A DNA stretch of 64,000 bases from Dipteris shenzhenensis (lineage: Eukaryota; Polypodiophyta; Polypodiopsida; Gleicheniales): NCBI GenBank assembly GCA_047967505.1, contig CM106538.1. The stretch is one strand, 5' to 3'. The translations under genes and the position numbers were made by a program. How positions within the stretch are numbered: the stretch's first letter is position 1; each line of letters begins with the position of its first letter. Positions 34,650-46,480 of this stretch are shown here, piece after piece. Below the pieces are notes generated by a model. That model was given only the letters and a program-made list of their open reading frames with translations. It was not told the origin of the DNA and did not search any database.

Positions 34650-36500
34650 TCTATCATGTGCTCACCAAAAATTGTATCAAAGTATCCATTCTTCATCCTC
34701 CTTATAAGTGTCATTGGCATCATCTTCATTCACGAATGGCTCAATGTCTATTGTGGTAATTCTTAGTGCAAGTTTGTACCACTCATTGTTACAGTGACAT
34801 TGTTGGCGACATATAATGGGGTGTTTATTAGTGCATTTGGGGATTTCATGAGGGTACTCTTCCACTTGCATAAGTTGATTTGTATTCTGATTTCTTTTTT
34901 ATTCCAATTAGTATTGAGTGCTCATCGTCCAAGAAACATGGTAACACACGTTCTGGTGTCTGCCAATACATTTATGATACTTCCCGTTATGCCCAATTGC
35001 CCATTGGAACTCATCTCTCTAATTTACGCGAAAGCCAGTGTTTGTATTGGTGTCATTTAGCATTTGTTCAGGTGGCACATTTTTTTTAATGCAATTTGTG
35101 CCGGTGTGAAGTAATTAGGTACCATATTGTGTTAACATTGTTCTTGCACTAGTTTCACACCTTGAAATGTTTCACTTCAAAAATAGTGTTATAATATATT
35201 CTTTTGCTTGCCACCCAAACAAGTATTTCTTTCATCATGTAAGTGCTTTGATTTTTGCATACCATTCATTTCACAGGATAGGCAACCATATGAAGGTGTG
35301 TCTTTTATTCCTTTATGTATGTTTTAACATACTTGGAACAACTTCCAAACTTTGTCATGTGTTTGTCATGGTTGATGTCATCATCAATAACAATTTTTTA
35401 TCTTTGATTTTTTGCTAGTTTTGATACATGCAATGCTTCATCGAACTCCATGCTTTCTTGATGTGCACATGCTTTTGAAGTAGCTACTTCATTTCTACAT
35501 TTTCTTATTTGTGTAGCCTTGCGCTTCACTGAAGATAGTGTTATATTGTGCAAGGGGTAGTTTCTACATTTTCTTATTTATGTAGCCTTGTGTTTCACTG
35601 AAGATAGTGTTATATTGTGCAAGGGGTAGTTCCTTTGCATAGCACCCATGGTACTCTTGATGTCGGTTTCTTCTTCTTGTAATAATATGTTATTCAACCA
35701 TTCTTGCATGTTAGCACTCCATCTTTTCCTCTTGTTAGAGAGCTTTTCAAATTTACATGGGTAAATTTTCATGTCTGGTTGTTTGATACAATTTGAATAG
35801 CAAATTTTTAGTCAATCGAGGCTGAGTTCTCATACTTTGTGTATGTCTGATAACTTTCATGTAACATTTCTACTCTAGATGCAAAGGTTTCAACTAGTGC
35901 AAAAAATAATATGGAGTCTAACGGAGATAATATAAAGTCAGTGTCTTCTACATATCGTAGATCCTATTTGAAATTTGCAATACTTGCATATGTGGTAGCG
36001 AAGTCAAAGTATCGTCAAATTCTAATGTTGCACTCTTTCAAGTGTGCACTTTTCAAGGTGACTATCTCTAGCAATTTGTTGCTTATGCATTTTCTCAAAG
36101 CACGTGGTGTTGTATGAAAGTCCTACAAATAAAATTTGCAAAGCAAAGCGCACTTGTTGTCTGAGAATTGTTTTTTGAATTTTGTGTCCACGGTAAGAGC
36201 ACCAATAGTGGGAGTAATTTCCTTTTCTTTTTTTCTCCAAGAGATGAGAAATCACTTGTAATTGCAAAGATTACAATCTCTCCATTCAATTTGGTATAAA
36301 AGTAGTTGGCATTTTGGAGCAACCGGCATGCAGACTTCCTAAAGGTTGCAAAGAAGTTCAAATTCTTTGGCAAGATACAGTTCATTTTTCACAAGGTGGG
36401 TAGCAAAAAGAATGCACAACTAATCATGCTAAATATGCTAAATATCACCATAATCATGCCCATAAAGGATTCGACTCTAACGATGACTCTTTCATGAGTT
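34650..36500 (-). other. Possible N-terminal remainder of the Helitron-like element
   Basis: Minus-strand open frames of 60-96 codons (for example 34677-34871, 36022-36267, 36095-36385) carry no motif I can name. The right boundary of the Helitron-like element was not found. A search for its 3' hairpin and terminal sequence was not possible by eye. Confidence 0.3.
35493..35630 (+). repeat. Direct repeat, two 69-bp units
   Basis: TTCTACATTTTCTTATTT begins at 35493 and again at 35562. Both units run through GTAGCCTTG, TTCACTGAAGATAGTG and GCAAGGGGTAG with three or so differences. Confidence 0.85.
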
Positions 36501-39448
36501 TTCAACACCCATATCCAACAAATTGGATATGGGAACCAGGTTGCGCTGCAACCTTCACAATATACAAAACAACCTTAATATTGTTCTATCATATTTATAA
36601 AATTGTGAACTTTTGCTATTGAAATGTTTGAGGGTGAATGAGGACAAAATTTTGTTTTTTGTAGAGTACTGGGCACTCTTTTCATCACAGGAATAATTTC
36701 CTCCTAGTATGAGGCTACATTCTCTACTTGTAAAGAAAAGAAGGTGTCACGAGATTGTGATAGGGTCTTTTGCTTGGTCGGTGACAAACCAACCTCCTTG
36801 ATTAAAAATATAAAAGGTTAGAGCTATGATAAGCATTGTAGAAGGAGCTTCTGTCAGTGTCATTTGGAAAGGTGCGATCATGGACAAGGTGCTGAAACTC
36901 CCTTGGCCGTTCGTGGAACTTCTTCATGAGAACACTCACTTATTGAAGTCCCAAGAAGGTTGAAGGATGCTTTCCCATCAACATGTTTGTTTTGGTCACT
37001 ACTTTTATTGCTCCTAGAGTGGAAGAAGAATAGCCCTTCTTCTTACCAATGTAAACAGCTATCAAAGTAGTATATACATCGTTTGCCTTTGTAATAAATC
37101 TTGAAGCAATGTGTTTTACCTAATTGCATTTTCCAAGAGCCTTTGAAATACCATTGTCTTTTAATTTCCTTCTATGATTTAATGTTCTTGCACTCCAATT
37201 CTCTCAAATGACTTGATGTGGCATTCCAAAATGCTATTGTCTTCTTCTCCACCTTCCATCCAATCATTTATAAATTAGAGAAGCTTTTACAAAGAAAGTG
37301 ACATCATACATGCTCGAGACAATTCAAAAATATTCTTACTATTATCAGGTCTTCTGGAAGCTCGCCATCCCCAACTATAATCTCGTCCCTCTCCTTATAT
37401 GACACACCTAGCTTAATCATCATCACAGCCAAGGTTGCCAGGGGCATCTGACCTCCCTCTCCTTTGTTAATTAAAATTTTGCATCTCTCTTTGCGTTGGG
37501 AGATAGATCCTTTTGGATATATTTTGAGCACTACACCGAAGGGTGGAATTCTCTCGAGCCTAGTTGACAGGTCAAAAGCAATTGTGTAGTTTGCAATCTA
37601 ACCATTGTTCAGCAAATTCTTGAGCACACCAAGAAATGGGTGATTCTAATGGAATCTCCAACCTCAACACTTTCACAAATTCATTGTAGTACAGCTCATC
37701 AATGTGCAAAGTGATGATTCCAAGGCCAAACCTATCAACAAGGTCTACTTTCAAACACTTCGGGTAAGTCACATTGGAGAGCTTGTAAGCTCCATACTTA
37801 TTTAAGACTTTTATGTTGAAAATACAATTCTTTAGAGTTAGATCAATCTTGGGTACTTTGACTGTTGGAGTGTCCCTAAGCCAATTATTAGTTTCATGTA
37901 ATGGTGGGACAATTAAAATCTAATTCTCAAAAGAGATACACACTACATGCTAGTTTTTCTCATTACAAAAGAAAATTTGCAGGCATAATCATGAGGAAAA
38001 GATTCTATCATTATGATTATATGTCTTGCCATCATATAGTTTTGAAAACATTCTTTGTGGGTATTGCTTGCATATAGTTTTCAAATCATTCTTTGTTGGC
38101 ATTGCATGAAATATTATTATATGTGCTTGTTAAAGTTTATGAATTTAATATGCTTGCTTTATTGCCTTTTAGAGTTCATAAGAGCAATGATTTACAAAAA
38201 TAAGAAAAGATTACATCTTTCATTTAAACTGTTTGTTGCTGGTGAAGTCAACGGTTTTATAAATAGATTACAAATGCATTCTGCATTTATTCTTTCTTCT
38301 ATGATAACAAAATGTTGGGGGTATAGACCTACATGCAAATGCACCTATACGAATCAAAACATGCAGAGAAGAATTCCACATAGTCACACATGCAAAAGTC
38401 CATCGTCACAAAATGTCCCACAAACTCACACGCATCATCAATCGTACAAAGATTGGCAAAGGAGACCATGACACTTCGAATTAAAACTCTGACTAGATCA
38501 CAAACAACAAAGGACCAATCAACATATAGGACAGACATAGCAAGACCGCGAAACGGCCTTGCACACAGGAGCAAGAAGGCAATCATCAAACACTCCAGCA
38601 ATCGGAAATGATACAATGACCCAAACACTCATTGTGACTCAAACAATCATTCAACCTACATCACATTGCTCTTGCAAGTAGCAACTAGCATTCACCTCAA
38701 TTCCCTGCTCATATACAACATATTGCCCTTGCAAGCACCGTTCACCTCAACTCCAAGCTCGTGTAAACCTTGCAACGTAGATATTTTGCCCTTGCAAGCA
38801 ACACCTACAACAAACTGGCAATTTCAAACGACCTCCACGCTGCAAACTTACAAAGACGGTGAACACAATTCCCTTGCACCCATTGTCTATAACAAACCGC
38901 TGTTTTGCAAACAGCAGTACATCAGGAGCTTAAGAAGAGGCTCACAAGTGCCAACTCCACCAACGCAAGACCAACAAATGCCAAAGAGCAACACCAAAAC
39001 CTATATCCCCACACACACCAATGCTATGCAAATCCAACAAACAACAGAATCAAATAGAGGCGACTTTCCATTCGCAAACATAGGGTAGGAAAATTGATAT
39101 CTACTCTGATACGACGAACCCCCATCAATGCATTTGTTTTAACCCCAACTCTGCAGAGCATGCTAACAATAGCTCAACTAACAAAGAGGGCAGAATGTTC
39201 ACAAAATAAAACCCTAACAAGCATTACATACCCCTAATATTACCCTCAACCATCATGCTAAATAGTAGCTAAACCATGTTTAAAACTAGTCAAATTGACC
39301 ACACAAGCTGAGAACTAGTGGGAATTTGACAAACTGAGAACTAGTGGGATGGACCTAATTAGCAAAAAGTAATCATGTCCATCCCTTAGGCTCAGTGCAC
39401 ACGAAGCCCATAGTGTGGCACTGGTGGCCAATTTTTGAGACTTGCACA
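36501..39448. other. No recognised gene
   Basis: AT-rich DNA. Two minus-strand open frames, 37572-37772 and 37304-37531, follow each other and have plausible coding composition (VDRFGLGIITLHIDELYYNE; GELPEDLIIVRIF). Family not recognised. The stretch 38330-39090 is rich in plus-strand frames of low-complexity character. No RNA genes were seen. Confidence 0.4.
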
Positions 39449-39478
39449 AATAGGACCCCCCAGTCGATGGAAAGGGGG
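39449..39478 (+). repeat. 30-bp direct repeat, copy 1
   Basis: A 30-bp sequence beginning AATAGGACCCCCCAGTCGAT is repeated exactly at 39904-39933, 455 bp downstream. The two copies bracket the start of the HUH-like region. Confidence 0.9.
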
Positions 39479-39903
39479 AATTACTTTAATTTGTAGCTTT
39501 GGGCGGGGGCGGAGAAAGGGGGGGTGGATGCATGGCTGCCCATGTGTCGTTGTGCACGTGATGGACTAGTGTGGGTGGTTCTGGAGCATTTCGAGGTAGT
39601 TAAATAGGTGTTACCTTGCATGATTCTACATGGAACGATATTTTATTACCTCCATGATGTGTTCGATGGGCTTGGGACGGATAAAGCTGGTGTTGCGGGG
39701 ATGGAGGGTGTCGTCCGTGAGCATAAAGGGGAAGACAGTCATTCCGATGTCATGTTGTAGGCAAAGAGAAGGAGGACAAAGAGGATGCTGATGGCGATCG
39801 TATACTGAGGAGATCAGATGTGCAAGCTGCTATGGTTGATGGAGTTTCAGTGGATTGGTAAGGGTGCTAACGAACTGGATTTAGATGTTCAGGCCTTAGC
39901 GCG

Positions 39904-39933
39904 AATAGGACCCCCCAGTCGATGGAAAGGGGG
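39904..39933 (+). repeat. 30-bp direct repeat, copy 2
   Basis: Exact copy of 39449-39478. Bases outside the 30 bp differ between copies. Confidence 0.9.
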
Positions 39934-39969
39934 CAGGAGGAATAGATTTTCTAACTTGTTGCTGCTACT

Positions 39970-41046
39970 GCTACAGGAGGAAGAGCAGTGTTCAAAAGTC
40001 CGCGAGCTCTGCTCGGAAAAAGACATCAGAACCGAAAGTATTTGAGTTGAGTGTAACGGTGGGTATTGGAGGTGGGGACGTGGATTTGAGTATTCTTAGC
40101 AAGGTAGAGAAGTTTATGGAGGATGTGTGCATCTCTGGTTTCTGTGCGGTTGAGAGGGAGGTGGCATTGTCCCACTTGCACCTGCAGATGGTAATCAAGA
40201 TTTCGGCTCGAAGTATTCTCACGGTAAATAGGTTGATTCAAAAGTATGTTGGGTGGGATGTGAGTGGGCTTGAGGGTCTCTTGAGGGTGCAGTGATAATG
40301 TGTCATGCCCTAAAGCAGAGAAATATGCACATGTACCATGGAATGTTAGGGTACTATTTGAAAGATTTCGGCTAGCCACACTTCAAAAGTGTGTGTAAAA
40401 ACGTTAGTACAGAGGATTTGGAAGCTGGGAGGGAGTTGTATGTGAGGTACGAGGCAGATGAGATAAAGAATCATGTTTGCCTGTCGAACATGAACATTTT
40501 TATTGTTGTTTTATGTACTGGAAGTTTAAGCAAGCATGTAGATTAGGAATGGTGTTAAGCAAATGCTTGCTAAAGATGTTAAGGTCCGACTAGTATTATA
40601 TGTCAGTGGCGTGGATTATTCCTTTTTAGGGAAGAGGGATGGATGTAACGCGAGCTCAGAGCCTCTGGAAGAGCATGATCTCATCGACATCTCTCATGCC
40701 AAGTGATATTAGCTCGATTTTCTTCTCATGTGAGGCACGATCGATGTACCCGCGAGCAGACTAGCATATTAGGGGGATTCTCGATGCCTCGAGATACTTC
40801 GACCGCATGTGGACTACATATGCAACAGATACTCCTGGTGTGCCAATTGATGTGCTAGACGAAAATTTCCTCCTTGCGAATGAGAGTCCGCTTCGATCCG
40901 ATAGTGTGCCATCTATACGAGTTCATCGAATTGGGAAGGAGCCTGTACTGAGCTCTGATGGTAGCCAGACAAGTAGCACTTGCCCTTGTTTACCCGACTT
41001 CCTACCTCTGCCAGTCAGAAACAGCGGTGGAATTCACATCGCTTGA
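39970..41046 (+). pseudogene. HUH-like transposon protein, possibly Replitron-type, degenerate
   Basis: A basic lead-in (RKSSVQKSASSARKK) runs into GIGGGDVDLSILSKVEKFM and then FCAVEREVALSHLHLQMV, with the histidines of HLH at about 40173-40181, matching an HUH (His-hydrophobic-His) arrangement. After a frameshift near 40295 come MHMYHGMLGYYLKDFG, NVSTEDLEAGRELYVRYEAD and IKNHVCLSNMNIF. After a further shift come a FMYWKFKQACRLG segment, GRGMDVTRAQSLWKSM, SIFFSCEARS and RYFDRMW. The last open stretch, 40807-41046, gives the C-terminus. The Tyr in GYYLKD could be the catalytic tyrosine. The blocks read in one consistent order across frames, so this is a decayed single protein. Assignment to Replitrons is my best guess from memory of motif style. 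Confidence 0.5.
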
Positions 41047-42008
41047 AATTTATATGGGAATTTTGTATATGGGAATCCCCTTTTTGGCAATGTGATAGCT
41101 GGGATTCCGTTTTGGAAATGGAGTTTGTAAATATTATTATGGAATGAATAAAATCGCAAATGTTAATGGCAATCTTGTTGCAGTGCGTTATGCAATGTAA
41201 TCTGGGGAATGCAAAAATAATTTAATTTGGTTTAATGTGGGTGTGCATTTTAGGTTATGGAATAATTTAAATAAATTGCACAATTAGCTTAGGTTAATGT
41301 GGACACGCTAGATACATGCAAACAAATTAATTAATTGAAAAGTGCCTAAGAGCGAATAGGTACCCCCACAAGAAGGGGCCCCTGAAGCGCACAATAATTA
41401 AGGGACCCTCGAAGTGCACCTCAGTTTTGAACTTTGCCATTTTGAGCACCAGTGCGACATTTTTGCTGCAGCCAATGGCAAGTTGCCATCTAGCATTAAG
41501 AGTATGCTGAATTGTCTTCAATGCTTTTGCAGAGGTCCATAGTTTGATGGGCTAGCCAATGAAAGGTCTCTAGCTCTTAGATGCAGTATGCAGGCACCGA
41601 TCAAATGCTTAAAGCTATTTCAGCTACAAAAGCGTGTGAACCAATCGCCTATAGAGGCTTCATCACTAATTGCGCATTTCTTTTAGTGTGTGTGTGGAGT
41701 GACTTGGAGGGCCAAGGATGTTGGAACTTGGAAGAGGATGATAGGAGGGGAGATGTCTCCAAGGAGACGAAGGTTGTAGAAGGTTAAGTGGATGGGGACA
41801 GCGGAATAATAATAAGTGGAGAAGGAGAGGAGAATCAACTTTGTTGGAAGAAAAGCAATTGAGAGAGCGTCATTTGTTTGTAGAAACAAACGGAGGGAGG
41901 GGAAGGGAGGGGAGGGGAGGGTCACCAAGGAAGGCAGCCATCGCCAGCAAGCGCAGACAGAGCTTCGGACAGACAGATCCACACACACACACACGCACAC
42001 AGAAGAGA

Positions 42009-42060
<52 letters not shown>

Positions 42061-42622
42061 CAAGGCCACCATAGCCTAGCCTTGTGCTGCTTCTAACCAG
42101 CACTCAGCAGCAGAACCCCCTCTCAGGTTTGTGTTCCCCCCGCCCCTTTCTCTTTGACCTATCCCCTTCCGCCTCCCCTGTGGCCCTTGCTTCGTCCTCG
42201 TCTTTGCTTCTTCTTCGCTATGCCCAAAACCCCTGCCTCCTCCTCTTCTTTCTTCTCTTTGCACTTGTTCCTCATCAGGGCCAAAACCCCCCTCCTCCTC
42301 TTCCTCTGTCTTCTTCAATAGCCTTTGCCCCGCCTTCCTCTTCCCCTGCCGCCCTCTACTCCCCCTCTTCTCCACCTCCTCTTTCCCTTGCCTTTCTTGC
42401 CTCCCTTTCCTCTCCCCCCCTTCCTGGGTCCTTTCTCCCTCGTCTTCCCAACTTTTGCGCTTACCTTACCCTCCCAAACCCACTTTTTCCTTCTTGGGTC
42501 CTTCCCGTTCTTGTTCTTACTTCGGCCTTTCAGCTTTTCATCTTTCACTTCACGTCTCTGCTTCTTCGGCTTCCTCTTTTTTTCGTGCATCTCGTGGCAT
42601 TGCGGATCTGCCTTATTCTAAC
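41047..42622 (+). promoter_or_regulatory. Upstream region and 5' UTR of the INO80-subunit gene
   Basis: 41700-42110 is purine-rich, with (AC)n at 41981-42000 and a GA tract at about 42010-42060. 42110-42560 is strongly pyrimidine-rich. GA/CT tracts near transcription starts are common in plant promoters and 5' UTRs and can bind GAGA-binding (BPC-type) proteins. No convincing TATA box was seen. The open frame upstream of the chosen ATG (from 42455) is low-complexity and judged 5' UTR. Confidence 0.45.
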
Positions 42623-45600
42623 ATGGAGAAAGTGACTAACCTGGACAGGCAGGATGGAGCGCTGGTCGATCTGGCGGCCGGAGTCCGCAAACCTCGCTCA
42701 GGGTCGAGCCGCAAGCCGCGCTCTGGATCTCACTCGCTGCTAGCATTCGATCGCGACACGGGTTCTCCCTCTACCTTTTCTCTCTCCTGTAGTCCATCAG
42801 ATGCTAACCCGATTCATGAAGAGAACGGCTATTCTTCAAGGTCTCTTCTCAAAGACGTCCAAGGACACAAAATTGCCGAGTCTACCGTAACGAAGATGCC
42901 TGGTCACGAACCGCCAGGGGGCAGAGATAGAGCTGCTTCCTCTGAAGAGAAGTTTAGAGAGGCGTATAAAGAAGGTGGCGATTCCAAAGGGTACGGCAAC
43001 CCCGATAAAGTAGGTGATGGAGAAGGCAGGAGTGAATGGAAAATGTTCCAGAGGAGGGAGAGACGCAGGGATGACGAGTGGTCGTATGACAGAGTTTCGA
43101 GCAGGCCAAGTAAGAAGAGCGCCATAGAGAAAAGTACCGGTCTAGATGAGAGCAGGCGGGCGGGCAGCCCTGAGTACGAGCGGATGAAGAAGCTTGAAAG
43201 GATATCCAAGGAGAGGGGTCCCTCTGAGAAACGTTACAAGGACTCGGAGTATCGAGACAAGAACGATCACTACTCCAGAAGTTCTTGGCACAGGAATAGG
43301 GGAAGCTACTCTTCCCGTGACTGGGGCTACAGGGACCGAGGTGATTATTCTTGGAAGGATCGTGGTCACCGAGATAGAAGTGACTACTCTTCCAAGGATA
43401 GGGGCTACAGGGAAAGGGGTAGTCGGTTTCACAGCAGTCACAAGGACTGGAGCCCCAGGGAGCATTCCCGGGATAGGGATTACCAGAAGGTAAGGAGGGC
43501 TACTGAGTCAAGGCATAGTTACTGGAAGTTAAGGGATGGACCAGAGCGTGGGGATTCATTTGACAGACACACGAGTCAGCAGTCTCTCAGTGGAGGTGCT
43601 GTGATAGGGCATAATCACGGTAGTATGTCACATAATGGAACTGCTATGTCTGGGGGTGGAGATACGTCTTATGCGAACAGCCATGGAAGCCAACCAGAGA
43701 AAGAAAGCGCTTCTCTACGAAGCAGCCATGGAGGCCAGCCACAAAATGGAAATTCTGCTGCAGGGTATAGCCATGGGAGCAGTTTCCACGGTGGAAATGC
43801 TGGGGTGGGAAATAACCCATTGGTGCATGAAATGAAGAGTTCTGAAAAGGTTTCTGATTACGCCTCTGAGAAAATTGGAGAGGACAGCCGTCCTCTCGCA
43901 AAGCTTAAGCTCAAGGTGGGTGGAATCACTCATACTATTCATCCAGATGGAAGAAGGCAATCAGAAGCTGGCAGACTTCAAGATGCAGGGATAGGTAGGC
44001 CTGCCCAAACAAGTGGTGTTCGTATCAAGAGACCTAGGCCAGCACCTGAACCCAACAAGCGCAGGCAGCGTCTTATCCTTCAGGTAAATTGTCCCTGTTT
44101 TACTGCAGGTTTGTGTCCTGTTGGGCGTGCATACGATGCATAGAAGACTAGCGTAGTGAATATTTATATTACCATGGCACTTGATTGCCTGAAGTGTTTC
44201 TGACTTGTGGCTCCACATCTCTGGAACTAAAGTTTAGGAGGAACTTTCTGCAGTCGGCCTGATTGCTTGCATTCAAAATTCAATTGTGACGTTGACTTCA
44301 TGCAATATGTGTAGGCTATTTGTGGCTCTTTGCTGTGCTTGATTGTTTCTGTAGAGTCTTCCTGTCTAGTATCTAATTTTTGATCGTGTCGAAAACGTTT
44401 TACAGGAGAACTCAGATGAAGATGACGATGTTGTGCTCCCTAATGTGAAGGAGCAAGTACACGTTTCTGAAAATGAGGGGTTTCTTGCTTATCTAGCAGA
44501 TGAACGTGAACGAAGTGACTACAAAGCTGTGGAATCCAAGGGTAACTTCACAAATGTGAGTCATCATACCCCATCTTTCCTAAAAGATGCAGTCAATCAG
44601 CCGTTGCAAGGAGTGCGGAAGAGCTCTAGGATACCCAAGAAACGTGTACTAGATGGTGATGAGGATGAAGAAGCAGAACCTAAGAAGCGGCGAAGGAAAA
44701 AGGTTGAGGTTGACTCAGATGAAGATCTGTATCGAATAGAAGAGGAGGAGGTTGACACTCTGGATGAGGACGAAGATGTTGAAAGCATAGGTGAAGACAG
44801 ACCTAGAATAAAAAGAAGGAAAAGGCGGAGAATGGAAATTGGGGACGATGGTAAATGGGGAGTTGCAGGGGATGTTAAAACAGTTCCAAGTGAGAATAGG
44901 GCGGGAGTTCCTCTCACTGCAAGGCAAAGAGCATTGCAGTGTAGCAAAGGTGGTGGTTTTGCGGATGCAGGGGCAAGCTTGATAGAGTTTCCGGATGGAT
45001 TAACACAGTCTGGCTCAAAAAGTAAGCTTTGTTTTCTTGAAGAAAAGTGGTTCATGGTTATAATTTCGTAAGGACCATAAAACAAGGAGTTGATCGATAC
45101 TCAACCCTTGGACAAAAACTTTTAGTGAGCTTGTCGATTGTAAATGATGGAAGCAGGGTTGGACTGAGCATATTTTGCACGTATTTTTCTCTGCAGAGCA
45201 AAAAGAAATTCTGACAGCTGCTGAACGACAGCTGAAGAAAGAAGAGGCTGCCCGAAAACGGAGGCAGCAAGTTGAGAAAGCAGCAAAAGAGATACAGGTC
45301 CTTTTGTCTTGCTAATCATTTGATTAGTAATGAGTGGAACTTTTTTGTATTCTCTTGCTGATGTTATTTCTGTTGCACTTTTCAGGCTGTTGCGATACAG
45401 AAAATTCTGTCTCAGGACTCTCAAAGGAAGAAACGTGAGGGTAAGCTTCAGAAACAACGAGAAGAAATGGAGCAGGTTAGGCGAATCCTCTCAGCAGTTA
45501 TAGTAGTTACCTGATGCAGGCCAGTATGTCAGAAACTCATACTAGCAATCAATAATTTATGCAGGAGAAGAAAGCTGCTGCCATGGTACCGGCTTCCAAC

Positions 45601-45988
45601 AGCATCAGATGGGTCCTTGGTCCCACTGGAAATGTTGTTTCTTTTTCACAGGACCTTGAGCTACCAAAGATATTTTCGGGTCCTTTGAGGTTCACTCTCT
45701 CTCACACTCATGCATGAATGCTGGGGACTTACACGCTCATGCACCCATCTACATACCTCCACAGTGCACACTCCTTGGGTTTGCTGGGAGGTTTTTAAAA
45801 GTTGAATGCTGCTTACAGGTTCTTTCTGATGTGTTTGTTACAGCTATCCTCAAGAAAGAGAGCGATGTGCTGGACCTTCTTGCCAAAATGCGTATAAGTA
45901 TAGAGATTCTAAGACACTTCTTCCTTTATGCAGTCTTCAATGTTATCGAGCTGTGCAGAAGCCTCCTGAAGCCACTTTGGCTCATTGA
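42623..45988 (+). CDS. INO80 chromatin-remodelling complex subunit B (IES2/PAPA-1 family)
   Basis: Six coding exons at 42623-44083, 44406-45021, 45197-45297, 45386-45475, 45565-45689 and 45844-45988. All introns are GT-AG; the frame is kept throughout and gives 845 aa. Start: ATG at 42623, giving a short acidic lead then VRKPRSGSSRKPRSGSH, the basic N-terminal pattern of plant homologues. Residues about 130-330 are charged and arginine/serine/tyrosine-rich with YR-DRG repeats. KLKLKVGGITHTIHP lies near 424-438. An acidic/basic block (KKRRRK, then EEEE) follows in exon 2. The PAPA-1 region begins at TARQRAL (658-664) and runs through the exon 3-5 coiled-coil-like K/E/Q helix to about 760. A HIT-type zinc finger closes the protein, with Cys 806, 811, 827 and 831. 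The family binds Ies6/Arp5 or the Snf2-like INO80 core to slide nucleosomes in the nucleus. Angiosperm members are usually shorter; the extra length is in exon 1. Confidence 0.92.
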
Positions 45989-46480
45989 TCATAGTTAAGG
46001 CTGCTCACATACTGCCTAGCTAAATGATTGCCTAGCAAAATGATCGAGAGAGTTTTAAGGGGGAAGGTGAAATTGCTCTCTAGAGGATTTTCTTTTCAGG
46101 CACGGCTTCAAGAATGGCAATGGGTACTAGCACCAAGTCTGTAGAGTTGTATTGTATGTATACAGACCATGTATCATTTCTGAACACAGCAAAGCTGTGT
46201 CCATTCCATGTATTTGTAGCTTGCCTGATAGGCTCTGCATCCATTTCCAGTGTAAGGGAGAACATGTAGCATGCCTGATTGGCTTGTAGTGTTGTAAAGT
46301 TGTGAGGTTATGATGTAATGGTGGAAGAGGATGTAGATGTGATCTATCATTTTGTATTTATGTGGTAGTGCTACACTACATGTATTCTATTTCTATCCAA
46401 ACCGTTGTAATATCTGAATCGAGTTCCAAAGGGACTCAATGTTGTGTCATGGATTAACAGAACGGACCAGACTCGAGTTT
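45989..46480 (+). other. Probable 3' UTR of the INO80-subunit gene
   Basis: T- and G-rich sequence after the TGA at 45986-45988. TTGTATTTATGTGG near 46351 and TTGTAATATCTG near 46406 are plausible near-upstream poly(A) elements, but no canonical AATAAA was picked out. Transcript end not determined. Confidence 0.35.

Noticed and set aside
41816-42079. 87-codon frame rich in Arg/Glu
   Set aside because: Translation of the GA microsatellite and purine-rich leader.
42455-42622. Upstream ATG in frame with the INO80-subunit gene, adding 56 residues
   Set aside because: The added segment is pyrimidine-tract translation with no family similarity. The ATG at 42623 gives the expected basic N-terminus.
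42084-42635. 183-codon frame in the 5' region
   Set aside because: Low-complexity Leu/Pro/Ser frame from the CT-rich 5' UTR.
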